Assembly (NCBI GenBank): GCA_034509425.1
Contig: JAVTVJ010000033.1
Coordinates: forward strand, 4,895,001 to 4,959,000
Length of the DNA stretch: 64,000 nt
Reading direction: 5' to 3'
Source of the DNA: Eopsaltria australis
Taxonomy: Eukaryota; Chordata; Aves; Passeriformes; Petroicidae
Positions 51,601 to 63,575 of the stretch are shown here, one piece after another. The translations under genes and the position numbers were made by a program. How positions within the stretch are numbered: the stretch's first letter is position 1; the number at the start of each line of letters is the position of its first letter. Below the pieces are notes generated by a model. It ran no database searches and had not been told where the DNA came from. It saw only the letters and a list, made by a program, of their open reading frames with translations.

Positions 51601-53218
51601 TCAGTGCAGATACCAAATTATTTTACTAGAATAGAGAATACAAAGTGTGATTCTTCAAGTGTGAGCTCTTAAATCTGAACTGGAAAGATCTTCCAGTAAT
51701 TTCATTTGTCCTTCATACCTGATGCAACCCTAGATTTCTAAAAAAAACACACAAAACCCTGCAACAAAAAGTCACATCTAACACTAATAATTATACACAT
51801 CCTTGAAAGTAGTAAAATATCTCCTACCGCCAATTTTCAAAATATTATTGACCTCACCAAGTTTGTGCTTTTTACTCCTGAAACCAGTTTTCAGATAGCA
51901 AGACAGAATATGTTTTCTGGATAGACTCCTGATACAGTAAGAATAACTTACTTTATTCTCTCCAAAACTGAAATTTCCTCAGCAGAATAATAATACGCCT
52001 TTTCTTAATATCTATGTCACTTAGCCTATAATAATTCCCCAGGTTAGATGTTTCTTATTTTGTTTATATTGCTCCTTGAATCTTTCCATTTTTGACTTTA
52101 TACCTTGCAATGCAGGGAGATTTGCCCAAAGCACATATGATCCCAGCGTGCTGGTCTAAGAAAAGGAAAAGGCATCTGCTGACAGCAAGAATTAATTTTT
52201 CTGTTAAATTTCACTTGCAACATGGGGCTGATAGTATTTAATGAATTCTTGGTTTCACTCAAGCTGATAAAATATTTGACCTTTACTTCAATGAAACTAG
52301 TTCTACAAAATGAGATAGTTCTCTATAATACAAGGATATTTATATTTCCCCATGGTATAAATATGTTATAAGAATAATAATTATAAATATTTTTGAGTTT
52401 ACTTAGCCATGAAACCTTAAGTGTTATGTAGTTTGATGGTCAAGAAAATATATGTTTCCCACGCAACTTGGCACAATGAGGGTGGCCAATATCCCTTTCC
52501 TTCCCAATTGACCTTGGGAATATTATGAATAAAACATACATATGATTCCAAACCCTGACTGACACAGTTATGCTTCAAAATACTCCAATACTCTTCTGTA
52601 TGTGTTACAATGAAATTAATTATGATTAAAAGCTTCTACTTCATATATCTGCAAACTGAGGTTCATAGGTTTACTACTATTGTAGCCTGAAGTAGTAAAA
52701 AAAAAAAAGTAGTAAAAGAAAATCCTCCAAGGGTTTCTGTCATTTAGTTGGATGTAAAAAAGTACCTCTAAGAATGCAAGTACCTTGGATGGAGCTGTGC
52801 TAAACAAATAACGCCACAAGGATATTCTTACAATGGGTAGCTGAGTATCACAAATCAGGAGGTCGTTGGCAATTCAAGCATTCATCATATGTGAAGTAGT
52901 GACCAGACTCTGCAGAAAAACCTCAGGTGCTTTTATAAAATATTTCTAAGCTGATTTGCAGTTGACTTCCAAATTTCAGTTTGTATAATCTGAAACCAAC
53001 AATTTAATTTTCTGTTCTGAACCAGGAAACTCAGGACTAACCAGACCATTAGGTGCTACCTTTGACCTGCGTTCCTATGAGTGCCCCTACCAGTTATCGA
53101 CACTATCCTAACATAAAGAGTAAAAAGATAATGCTCTACATATCTGCCATATTCAAAGAAAAGAAAAGCAAGAGGAAAGGTAGAAGGCAGGGAAGAGGAA
53201 GAAAAATGTGCATGTCAT
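51601..53218. other. Unique AT-rich noncoding DNA
   Basis: No gene is seen. A short interrupted A-rich duplication (AGTAGTAAAA-type) lies near 52690-52720. The nearest element is the LTR that begins at 53219. Confidence 0.6.
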
Positions 53219-54061
53219 TGTGAGAGACTGGAAACACAAAGGAGATCACTGACCAGTCTGCTGGACTCTGTGGCCACTGCAGCTGAAAGACTGGTTCATG
53301 AACTCTCCTCCCAGATCCTGGTTTGCATCGCACCTTGCCTGCAGTTTTGGAGACTCTTCTTTCTTTTCTCCTCTGTAAACAAGATTAGAACCCCACTGCT
53401 GCCACAAGAAGAAAGGTACCATTACTATGGTTCTGGTAAATGCCTTGAGCCATGGGGTGGTTGTGAGAGACTGGAAAGTTTGATGTCTCAAGACATTTTG
53501 GGATGCATGTGTGTGGGAGAAGGGGCAAGTCAGGCTTTGTTCTGTTGAGGTGATGCCATGTCCTGCATCCCCCACCCCTTAGATCTTGTATCCTAGCCCT
53601 GTCTTGGCTGCTAATCACTGGCACAGCAGAGGCAATGGTTCACACTCCAGCCCTTGAGACCCAGTTAAGTCCCAGAGTGGCTAAATGACCAGAAGTGCCA
53701 GCTAGGGGAAGGGCCCAGGAAGACCAAGCAGTATTTAAGCCTGAACATGTGGCATACATGACCCTATCTCCTCTTGGAATTTCTAACAGCTGACCACTAC
53801 TGAAACCCAGGAGTTGATAGCTGTATGTATCCTTTTCTCTATAATTTCTGTCTTTCTCTCTTTCTCCTTCTTCTAATTCCCTCTTCCTGGGATTTTTGAG
53901 GAACTTAAAATCGAACAGGCTTAGAGTTTGTGAAGTTGAATGGGCAAAGTTGTTACTTTGGAAGAGCTCTATGCTGATTGAATATTGCACTAAACCTCTT
54001 GCCAAAGTTCTCTGATTTTCTAAAGTTGTCAATAAGGTCTTATTTTGTTGTTCTGATCTCA
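53219..54061 (+). mobile_element. Probable solo LTR of an endogenous retrovirus
   Basis: This GC-richer block of about 840 bp interrupts AT-rich DNA. It has LTR architecture in plus orientation: a TATTTAA box at 53732-53738, a pyrimidine-rich stretch downstream (53850-53890), and AATAAG, one base from AATAAA, at about 54031-54036 followed by a GT/T-rich tail. The texture matches bird ERVL-type LTRs that I have seen, but I cannot name the family. TTGTGAGAGACTGGAAA occurs twice, at 53218-53234 and 53461-53477, so either the left 243 bp is a tandem duplication inside the LTR or the true start is near 53462. No target-site duplication fits the ends that I tried. The 145-codon minus-strand frame at 54077-53640 is antisense to the LTR and not a gene. 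Edges are approximate. Confidence 0.65.
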
Positions 54062-55148
54062 TTAGTATTTCTCCCATGCTTCTAATTCAGAGTACATTAA
54101 CAACCATAAGCCCTTTTAAAAGCCTCATCAAGTGAGTTTTTTTGAGCCTTACAGTGCTCAATGTTAAACCCTAAATAAAAGAAAGATATGACATGCCAAT
54201 ATAGCCAAACACAGTAACAGCTGAAAGTGATCTGCTGCTTAGCTGCCTCGAGTGATTTGAAGTTGTCTCCTAAGCACACAATGCTAACTTATGCACACAA
54301 TTTCTGGAAGGTTTTTGAAAATGCTACAGAAGTTTCAGCATGTTCAATACCACAAGGTGCTTACTGTTATCAATACTTTCCCATTTTTATCCAATGACAA
54401 GTTTTTCTCTCCATATAGAAAAAATATGTCACCACAGTTTTTGTAGACATATTCAGAACAGTTTTATGATTGTCAGGATTCCTATGACTGTGATCAAGGT
54501 AGACCCTCATGATTTTGAATTGTTGCACAGGGAATGAGAGTCCTGTCTTAAACTCAGTGATTGCCATCTAGACTTCATGCTTCGAAGTAGTGAATAAAGT
54601 TCATAACTGCCAAACTTTTCCGAACATATATCTGAGTTTTCTCCTGCAGAAGCAGTTCAGTTTGTGTCTGCTAAGTACACCATTTACGTTCTATTGAGAC
54701 TCGAGTAACTTTTAATAAGACATTCCTTTTAAACATAAATTGAATCCAACTAGAACTTGACTAGAGATTTAACCTTTTTTTGATGCATGTATAGGATCGA
54801 GTTTCAAGCTATATTAAAATGTCCTTGCGTCCAAATCATGATTTGATTTTACTGTAGCCAAAAATGACGGCTGTTGCATATAGTAATTAGATGCCTATTA
54901 AGTAAGAAAATTCGCATTTACTTTCTTGTAACAGACATAAGCACACTAAAATAGCATAACCAGGTACAGTATATAGGCATATACTCACATCGTAAAAACA
55001 TTAAAAACATCTTGCAGTGCAGCTCAGCTTTAATGTACAAATAATAGCCTTAATTGGCAAAGATGCAGATGGAGTTGTATGCAGTGGCACAAACGGGGTG
55101 AATAAAAAATGCACAAGCATTAAACTCTGCAAGATAAGAACTGAGGAT

Positions 55149-55236
55149 GCAGAGTAGGCAAGAATGATGTCTGGTAAAACCAAAATAATCCTGCAGAGAA
55201 GGCAGGCAGGGTGTCTGATGGAACCAGAATAATCCT
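55149..55236. repeat. 44-bp tandem duplication
   Basis: Units 55149-55192 and 55193-55236 both begin GCAGAG and end CCA(A/G)AATAATCCT. A degraded third start (GCAGAATATGC) follows at 55237. The unit length is not a multiple of three, so the repeated phrases in minus-strand translations fall in different frames; this argues against coding use. Confidence 0.85.
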
Positions 55237-56136
55237 GCAGAATATGCAAAACCAGAAGAAGCCCTCATCCCAAAAATAAATGTCAAGAGAAGCTGAAATC
55301 ACCCAATTTTCTCTTGGGGAAGAGGCAGAGCAACACAGAACACCTATGGTGTTTTACAGGGAAGGATGAGGAGGAAACAAGGTGACAGACTCTGTTGCAG
55401 CTTTCCCTCTCAAATTGTTCCCTGGATTGATGGATTATAGCTATCAGTATGAACTAAAACGGTATCACTTCAGTGGCATTGTACACTTGTAACTAATTTA
55501 AAATAAGCTTGTCAGGGATGATTGATAGTGATTAAGTGCTAACTACTAGCAATGTGTGCTGTTAACGAATCTAGTCAATATGGTCAAGTATCATTTTGAA
55601 GCTTGAAGCTGGCTGGTTTTAGAGTTTTCTCCCATTATATTCCAATCACACTGTTCTTTTAAATTTAAATATTTGGTATATAGAGAGATACCTATATTCA
55701 GTTGCAATATTATGTTTACAGTATAAACATCCATGAGACTGAAACAAAATTTTCTCGGTGCTTAAAGATTCATCATGCTAAAGCAAGAAGCAACATGGAA
55801 CACATGCAGTTTTTCCATCTGACTTCTTACAGGGTAATGTAGCCTTTAGGATGTTTCATGGGTTTGTAGTGTTTTCCTTCTCCTTTCTATAGAAAGTGAT
55901 TCTAAACCAATTGCCTAAGAAAGACATTAAAAAGGTAATACTAAAATAATAAAAAAATAGTAAAAACAAGTAAAATAATAGTGCCTTTTGTCCTGGTCTA
56001 CATGTGTATACTACATTTGTGTGCACATGTGTACATATGTATGTCAGATATAGGGAGTATTAGGATTCATTTATTTATCTGGGCCAAGATGACCTCTCAG
56101 TGTATGAAGAATCACTGTGGGATCTTGAAGTCACTG

Positions 56137-56180
56137 TGTGCACACACACACATGCACATACCCACACACCCCCACGCGCC
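56137..56180. repeat. Imperfect (CA)n tract
   Basis: CA units interrupted by TG, TAC and C runs. Confidence 0.8.
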
Positions 56181-57078
56181 ATAAATTATTATCTACTCTG
56201 TACATACATTGGTGGTTTTTAGTAGTAGAGGAAGAGCTCCTCTCAGCCCTGGTGTTCTCCCCTTTCTGGATATCTCAGATATCATATACTTCTACGAGAC
56301 CCACCAGCAATGAATTCTCTACAGAAGAAATGCCTTAACATATAGGAAAGCATAGAAGAACAAAGGAACCATACTAAACTCCCCATATTTAAGGATTTCA
56401 AAAGTTTATACTCCACCTGCTCCAGCAGCACACTTTTCAGTGTATTAAAAAGAAAGAAAGGGAAAAAAATAGATATGATCTCTGTACCTTCTCCTTATTC
56501 AGTGAAATAATGTCTGATTTAATTCTACATCATTGGATCAGTTTATGGAAGTAGTGATACTAATGGTGAAGGTATCTATCAGTGGGCTCATTAATTTGTA
56601 GTGGCTATTTCTCTTGACCTAATTTCCTTTTCCGCTTGAAATCTGTTTGAAATTTCATCTGACTACAATCAGGTTTATTGGAAATATTAATGACTGAGCT
56701 CCCCCCATAAGCCACCAGAAGGGTAATTGACTCGAAAGATGAATTACAACATCTGCATTAACAGAATATAGAGTTGTAGAGTGGAGTCTGGCTCTTTGTC
56801 CTTTGCTGCCCTCCCTTCTTTCATTTTAAATGTGATCCTGACAATTAAGAATTTTTTTTTAATTTTTTTAAAGAGAGACAGCCCTCTGAGAGCATCATTA
56901 ACAATACACATTACACACTGTAGTTTATAATAAATAGTTATTTATCCAAAGCTTGGGGAATGTCTCTTGAAATTTACTTAGTCTCTGAAAGAAATTGGAA
57001 ACTGCTAGGAACTACAGAGCCCTTCCTGATATTCATGGGTGCATGATACAAACATAATTTCTCAACCTTATCTGCCTT

Positions 57079-57206
57079 AAAAAAAACAACCAACCAACCA
57101 AAAAACCCCAAAAAACAGACAAAAAAAAAAACCTAAACAAACAAACAAACAAACAAAAAAAAAACAACAAAAAAAAAACCCAAAAAAACAACCAAAAAAA
57201 GAGAGA
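57079..57206. repeat. A-rich simple tract with CAAA/CCAA units
   Basis: About 128 bases contain almost only A and C, with CCAA and CAAA units and A runs up to eleven. The minus-strand frame across it encodes a Phe/Leu-rich artefact. Confidence 0.85.
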
Positions 57207-60200
57207 AAGGAACCAAGTATCTACTCTTCTGGATAAAGAATATTTCCAACCGTTCAGTGAACATTCTTCCAATGAGAAACTATTATGAGAGGGAGAAAAA
57301 AGTCATTAAAATCATGTATGGTAGCCTACATTGAGGTCTGTCCTACTTACAAAAGTGTTTAACCATGCAAAAATCAAGCACACAAAGACACACTGAACGT
57401 AACTTGGGAACAAGAATGTGGCAAGAATCTGTGGCTCTTTTAATGCAATGCTCATGATATTTGTGCCCCACATCTTTAACCTGGCACCACTAGATATAAA
57501 TAAAACCTTCTACAATAACATGAAATTTTCTTTTAAAAAATCATTACAGACATAGAATAGTAAAGACATTTCAGCATTTTTGTCACTGTGTAAAGAACAA
57601 TTTAATACAAAAAGAAGAGAAAACTCAAGAGAAAAATATTTTGGTTTTGAAAATTTACATCTCTAAATAGTGTAGTTTCTTCCTCTAAAATAATTTTGTA
57701 ATCAATTCTTACTACTGCTTTGGTTTTTACCTTCTTAATTGTTCATGCTTTCAGTATAGCATATGGACATAAGGATTTGGAGGAAGGAGGAAGCAAGAAA
57801 GGTAATTTATTATCTGTAGCAGAACTGCTTCAAATACCTCTCTCACTATGTCCATCTTCATAGAAAAACAGAGGATAAAAAGAAAAAAATAAAAGAAAGA
57901 AAATACAAAAGCTATTTTCCTTGCACTGAATGAAGAAACCAGACAATTGATTAGTCAGATAAATGAACCAAATTAGTCTGAAGGTTATTTGGTTTTTCAG
58001 ACACAGACAACGGACTAGAGAGTCAGTTCAGCACCGACATTATCATTCATAATGTCAATAAAAGTGAAACAGTTTTAACAGTCTTCTGTGTTGATTTCTT
58101 CACTTCAGCTCCTTCCTATCTTTTCTGGATAATTTCCTGATACTTTTCTCATACTTTTCCTGATACTTTTTTCTCTGGTGTGAAAAGAGATCAAGAATTC
58201 TTTTTCTCTCTCTCATTTCTAACTACTGAAGTCATCTCTTGTTTTCCTGTTTCTATCTCTGACTTAAATCTTGCTTTAAATTATTTAAATCATGCAAGTT
58301 TTTAACTCTGTCTTTGAAGACAAACAGTTATGACACAGTTACAACAATTAGTATGGAAACTATGTTTGTCCCTATAGACTTCAGCTTCAGAATGACTTCA
58401 CTCCCTCGCACTTGTAAAACTTTAGGGAATTATTACCACAATACTGCTCCCCTGCCAAAAAAAAAAAAAGTTCACTGGTCACAAATAAAACCCCTTCAGA
58501 ATATCTACACTTGGACTTAGACATTCAAGAAATATAAGGATTTATTGTACTTCTGTTCACCTTAATTTCACCTCAGTCAGTATAACCTCTCGGGTTAATC
58601 ACTTCTTACGCTCCGCTCCTCAGAAGTCAGTACCACAAAATGCATGTGATAGCATCTGCTTCAGTTAAAGCTGAAAAATAGTTTCCATTATAGCTACCTG
58701 CTTTCAGACTCCCTGCTTATTGCTGCCTCAATAGCATTCTGATAACTAGAAGCACTTGAAACCCCTTCTGTGGTTTCCCAGTCTTTACTCCATAACACTA
58801 TTTTGTTTCCTTGACCAAAGATGTGGAGATCATGGATAAAGCAGTTTGATTGCAGGTGGTGTCTAAAGGCCTACAATTAGCTCAGCAAGGAACAACTTCA
58901 CCCTTTGTCTTCAATGGTCAGCTTTATCAAAAATCACATGCAGTGAATATCCATTTTGCTGATGGCATACTGACAGAATTTCTGTTCTTAAGTTTTTCTC
59001 ATTTTTTAAGCATGCCTTTGCTTGCTAACTGTGACATATTACTGCTGTGCCGTAGTGGGTTCTTTACCCTTATATCAGAAAATCTGAGTTACTTAACTTA
59101 CTGAAAGGTTTTCAAGCTTCTAAGTCTTAGGAACAATTATGTGGTTCCTCTGCACATGCAGTTGTTTAGCGATGGCAATAATTAACAATCTATTCAAGGG
59201 ATAACAACATGGTGTAAAAGATTTTTAACTTTTAAATCTCATTTTAAGACACTAGTCGACAGGTAAAAGTGAATTAAACACACACTTCAATGCTGGAAGA
59301 AAAGATATTTGAGGTCTGGCCTCCATTTTCTCAAGTAATCAAAACTCTGCACTAAAATCAAAGCATGGTTCAATGTACTGGTGTTTTCACAGGGATTTAT
59401 GTCTTCTTCACTGTGGTACCATGCTCTTTCAGGGAAAAACACTTTAAAGCTTAGTTAGGCTTCACCAATTACTCATATACTAGATGAGAGTCTTCCTTCT
59501 ACCTTCCTTTTAGGAATGTGTCAATTCTTCAAAACCATAAAGTTTTTCAAACCTAGAAAGCTCTAGGACATGAACCAAAATTAAAAGACATCCCTATTGG
59601 AGCTCAAAACTTACTAAGCAATATTTTTCTTTCCCTGTTTTGCTTTCTAATACATTTTTAATATTTGCTACAGCAAGTTATTATTACTCCAACACTACCA
59701 CAAAATCTCAGTGGTGGAAGGAATGAAATTTCAGGAGTCTCTTTTCTATCTTCATTTATTTATTTTCTGGTATCTGTATGGTGGATCAATGCAAGAGAAT
59801 ACTTCTCTAAAGCTGAATAAAATTGAGATATTTTTTCCCCCCAATTTAAAATGCCATTGTAAAACTTTGCTCTGGTCTTAAACAATTTTTTTGAGCATTG
59901 GAGGTCCTGTAGTACCTCTCAAGGTGGCAATTAAACTGCACGCAGAAAAGGGTACTTATAATTATTTTTGTAAGAGAAATAGAGGAATATTGAAGAAAAA
60001 GGAATTACATGGAAGAGAGAGTCCATTTAAACTTTAAACTGCGACGTAAATGGCATATCTTCTTCAAGTCTGCCCCTCCCCTTATCAACCACAGTTAGTA
60101 ATGTTAAACATGAATTAACAACTGCAATTCTGTTCATTCAGATGGAAATGGTATTGAAAATAGCAGAAAAAGTGTATGCTAATACTGACTTCAGCACAAC

Positions 60201-61197
60201 TTTACATTTAAGTCTAAAGCTTCCAAACTTATTAGGGTGAAAAGGTAATTTTCCACTGGCACAAACATACCCTACAGACACAGCATGCCATCCATGGCAA
60301 TGATAATTCTGATTTCAATTAGGACTTTCTAACTCTCCTGTGCCTCATTTTTACAAGGAAAATACAATTGAGAAAGGCATCACTGTGATTAGCTCCTACA
60401 GCCACCTTTTCTGAGTAGTCTGAAGTGACAGCCACAGGGGTAAAAATGATTGTACTAAAATGTCTCCTAATGAGGCCCCTGTAGTACTGCTCCAAGAAGG
60501 ACCATTATATGCTACATTTGTCAATTTCATCTCTTTGGCTTTCTTTTTATCATCTGCAAAAATAGTGATTAAGACAGAATTTCTTTTTAAAGCTTTATTC
60601 TTGTTTAACCTTCATAATAATGCTCATCACCTTCTTGTACAGCTAAAATGTTCCACACTTCCTACTGACTTCCCTGAGTTTCTTCAGACTAATATGTACT
60701 CTATGATAACAATCCACAAATTTTCTGCTGGGTTATAGAAAGGGAAGCATCAAAAATACCTGTAAATAACCTTATAAATGCAAAGCAGTAAATTGAACAG
60801 AAAACACCAAAACTTTTTCTGTTCTTGCGGAAGATACATTAATGACAGAATTCCTGATATCTGCCACAAACAAACAAAAAGGAAAAATGAAATGGAAATT
60901 AAAAATAATAAATTAAAAAGGAATAAAAATGTAACTAAGGAAGAAAAAAATACAAGAAAAAAAGAAAAAAAGGAGTCATAGAGGCTATTTGTGTGACTGC
61001 AGAGGCGGAATAAGAAAAAAAGACTGATTTGAAAACATAAACAATGATAAAAACTGTTAGTTGAATCTCCTACTACTTTCATTCTGTACTGTATATTTGA
61101 AAATAGGTAAACTCAAAATAAAATTCCTACATATATATGGCTCTTAAGAAGAAACCTGATTAGTACTTGTGCCCAAGATAAGTAAGAGCTATATTAG

Positions 61198-61262
61198 GAA
61201 TATATACTATTCTATACTATATATTATATATATCCTGCATTATATATAGGAATATATAATGT
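61198..61262. repeat. AT-rich low-complexity tract
   Basis: TATA/ATAT repeats with scattered C and G give several overlapping short palindromes. Confidence 0.75.
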
Positions 61263-63300
61263 TATATTATGTCTAGGAAAAAGACAAAGTTCTTCAGAAT
61301 TATACATTTTTTTTAATATCTCTAAAATTTCAATATTAAGGAGCAAGTTCTTTACTTTTGCTGAACTCTAAGGTGATGGTAAAGAGAAAATAGGAACTGA
61401 ATAAGGGATGAAGTACACAAGATGGATTTCAAAGAAGACCTACAACACTCAAAACTTTGTATCTTTGTTCATGTCATAAAACAATAAATATAAGGATCAT
61501 TACTTTTTAATATTTTAAAACGTCTAAGAGATTATTAACATTACAACAGATTTACCAAAAGTGTAATAACGTCTCCAAAAGTGGAATATAAAAAAAATAA
61601 ATGCATTGCATTTGGACATATATGTTCATATATATATGCATAATGATGCATACATAACACTAAACTTCTAAACTTTGGGAGTTCAAGCATGTGATCATTA
61701 TCAATTGTAACTTTTTAGAACACTTTCTAGGCTAAATCAACCTTTACAGAAATATTTTTGATGGATTATGAGGAACTAGCAGAAATGAGGGCACATCATT
61801 CTTGGTTAATTCTTTTTTTCTTTCAACTTTCAAAAAGATGCATGCCTTTTACAAAGGTTCAGGTTGGAATGAGAACCATGGAGTCGTGATAAAAATAAGA
61901 GAGGATAAATTGACTTGAAATTATAGTTTGAGGGTTTATATTTCTACTTTGGATACCTTAAAAATGTCTTAGGATTTGACATCAGTAATGCTGATTAAAG
62001 ATTAAATGCCTTGATTTTGTCTTCCTTTGGTTCTTACACCCATTCTTTAGGCAATAGCTGATTTCTTTCTAACAAAAAAAAAACTTTGTAGACATGACTA
62101 GTGACTGCATTTTGAAGATATATCATGTGATGTTTTCTTAGACCCTACATTTTCCACAAGTGAGTTTTCAGATATTTTTTTCTTCTGTTTCTAGAAATGC
62201 AGCCATTATGCATGCCAAGTGTAATTTTCCACGGCAAGGAAGATTAAACCTGCCAGTAATGCCATTTGGCTTTGTCTTACAACACAAATGTTTTAGAATT
62301 TCTACATATTATTTGCATTTAAGAGATTTTCAAACATTGTGCCCATTTTATCAAAGGTTATTTTATAATTTAAACATAAATATTTGTAGTTTGTATTGAT
62401 GACTACTGCCCTGAAAATGGAGATTAACTTTCATCATGAAACCATCAGATGACTTTATCAAACCAGCTTAACAGTGAATTACTCCATTTTTTAAGGTTTA
62501 AACAACATATTTATTCCAGGGCAGATGTTATGTTTTCCTGAAGGTGGGAATGAGCATAAAACATAGTCTCCATAAAACCAATTTAAAAGAATGTAATAAC
62601 TTAAAATTTTTTAATGTTTGTTAAGTATTTTGGATTCTACGGGCATATGATTAGGGCATATGATTCTTCTTTATTAGGCAAATCCTGCAAGAGTTCTTTT
62701 CACCTGACAGTTTCAAATTATTAAAATTGCAGTGATTTATTTCACCCCCAATATTAATCTGTTTCTTCTGAAAGTTTAGCCCTTCCACTAAAGTCAAAGT
62801 TCCATTTGTTATGGCTAAAATCAAGATCTAAATCATTAAATTAAGCTCTTCCTCTGTCTATGTTCTCTGGCTATGAAAATACAGAAACAGTCACTGGAGA
62901 TAGAGGATAATCTTTTTCACATATTACATGTTTAGCTAAAACATTACTTCTCTTTTACTATGTGTCATCCAAACACTTTCTGAATCCTGTCTGGCTCTTT
63001 GCCAGGGCAGACACAGCCAACACTACTCATTTCATCCTTTTGGTCTCAACAAGAGAAAGTAGTCCTTCCATTCACTCTCCGTTTTCAGAATAGTTTGCTA
63101 AGAGTCCAACAGTTCCCATGTTGGCAGCTGTAAATGCCTCAACTGTCTGGTTCAAAAATAAATCAGAAACAATCCAGGTCAGCTCTATAATTTTTTTTTT
63201 TAACAATCCAGCATGAGCTTTAATGAATGTATCCTACAAAAGATCTTTAATGTTTCTCTTCTGTCATTAATATTTTATCAGCTTTTGTTGACACTAGCAT

Positions 63301-63350
63301 TATACTAATATTTTGTCTGTATATATATATATACTAATCATTTGTCTGTA
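63301..63350. repeat. 21-bp direct repeat around (TA)n
   Basis: TATACTAATATTTTGTCTGT(A) at 63301-63321 recurs with two mismatches at 63330-63350, separated by a TA run. Slippage between the copies is a likely origin. Confidence 0.75.
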
Positions 63351-63575
63351 AAATTTGCAGGATGTCATACCAGCCAGTTTAATCCAGTGTTACCTACAAT
63401 TAATTAGCACTATTTTATATCTTATCATAGCATATAACGCCAGGATTGAGAACTAATATCCTTTTCATCAGCATGACTGTACCCCTGCACATCTTAAGAA
63501 GCATTAAATACTTCCCTCTAGATCATTTCATTGTGTTATAAAATAGGGACCTTCTGACCAGTAACTATTCCTCTG

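Larger units (their letters stand above)
54062..63575. other. Unique AT-rich noncoding DNA
   Basis: No gene is recognised over 9.5 kb. It contains the 44-bp tandem duplication at 55149-55236, a CA-rich tract (56137-56180), a long A-rich simple tract (57079-57206), a 23-bp duplication near 58133-58172, an AT-rich tract (about 61198-61262), a 13-bp duplication (62641-62665) and a 21-bp duplication flanking (TA)n (63301-63350). The frame at 60460-60738 and its neighbours look like chance. Confidence 0.6.

Noticed and set aside
53640..54077. 145-codon minus-strand open frame, the longest in the window
   Set aside because: It is antisense to the LTR at 53219-54061, has no known domain, and its sequence simply mirrors the LTR's R/U5 and U3 blocks.
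55001..55302. Three overlapping minus-strand frames with repeated peptide phrases
   Set aside because: The repetition comes from the 44-bp tandem duplication, and the period is not a multiple of three, so no single repeat protein results.
60750..61082. 110-codon minus-strand frame rich in Phe, Leu and Ser
   Set aside because: It is the translation of an A-rich low-complexity tract on the plus strand.
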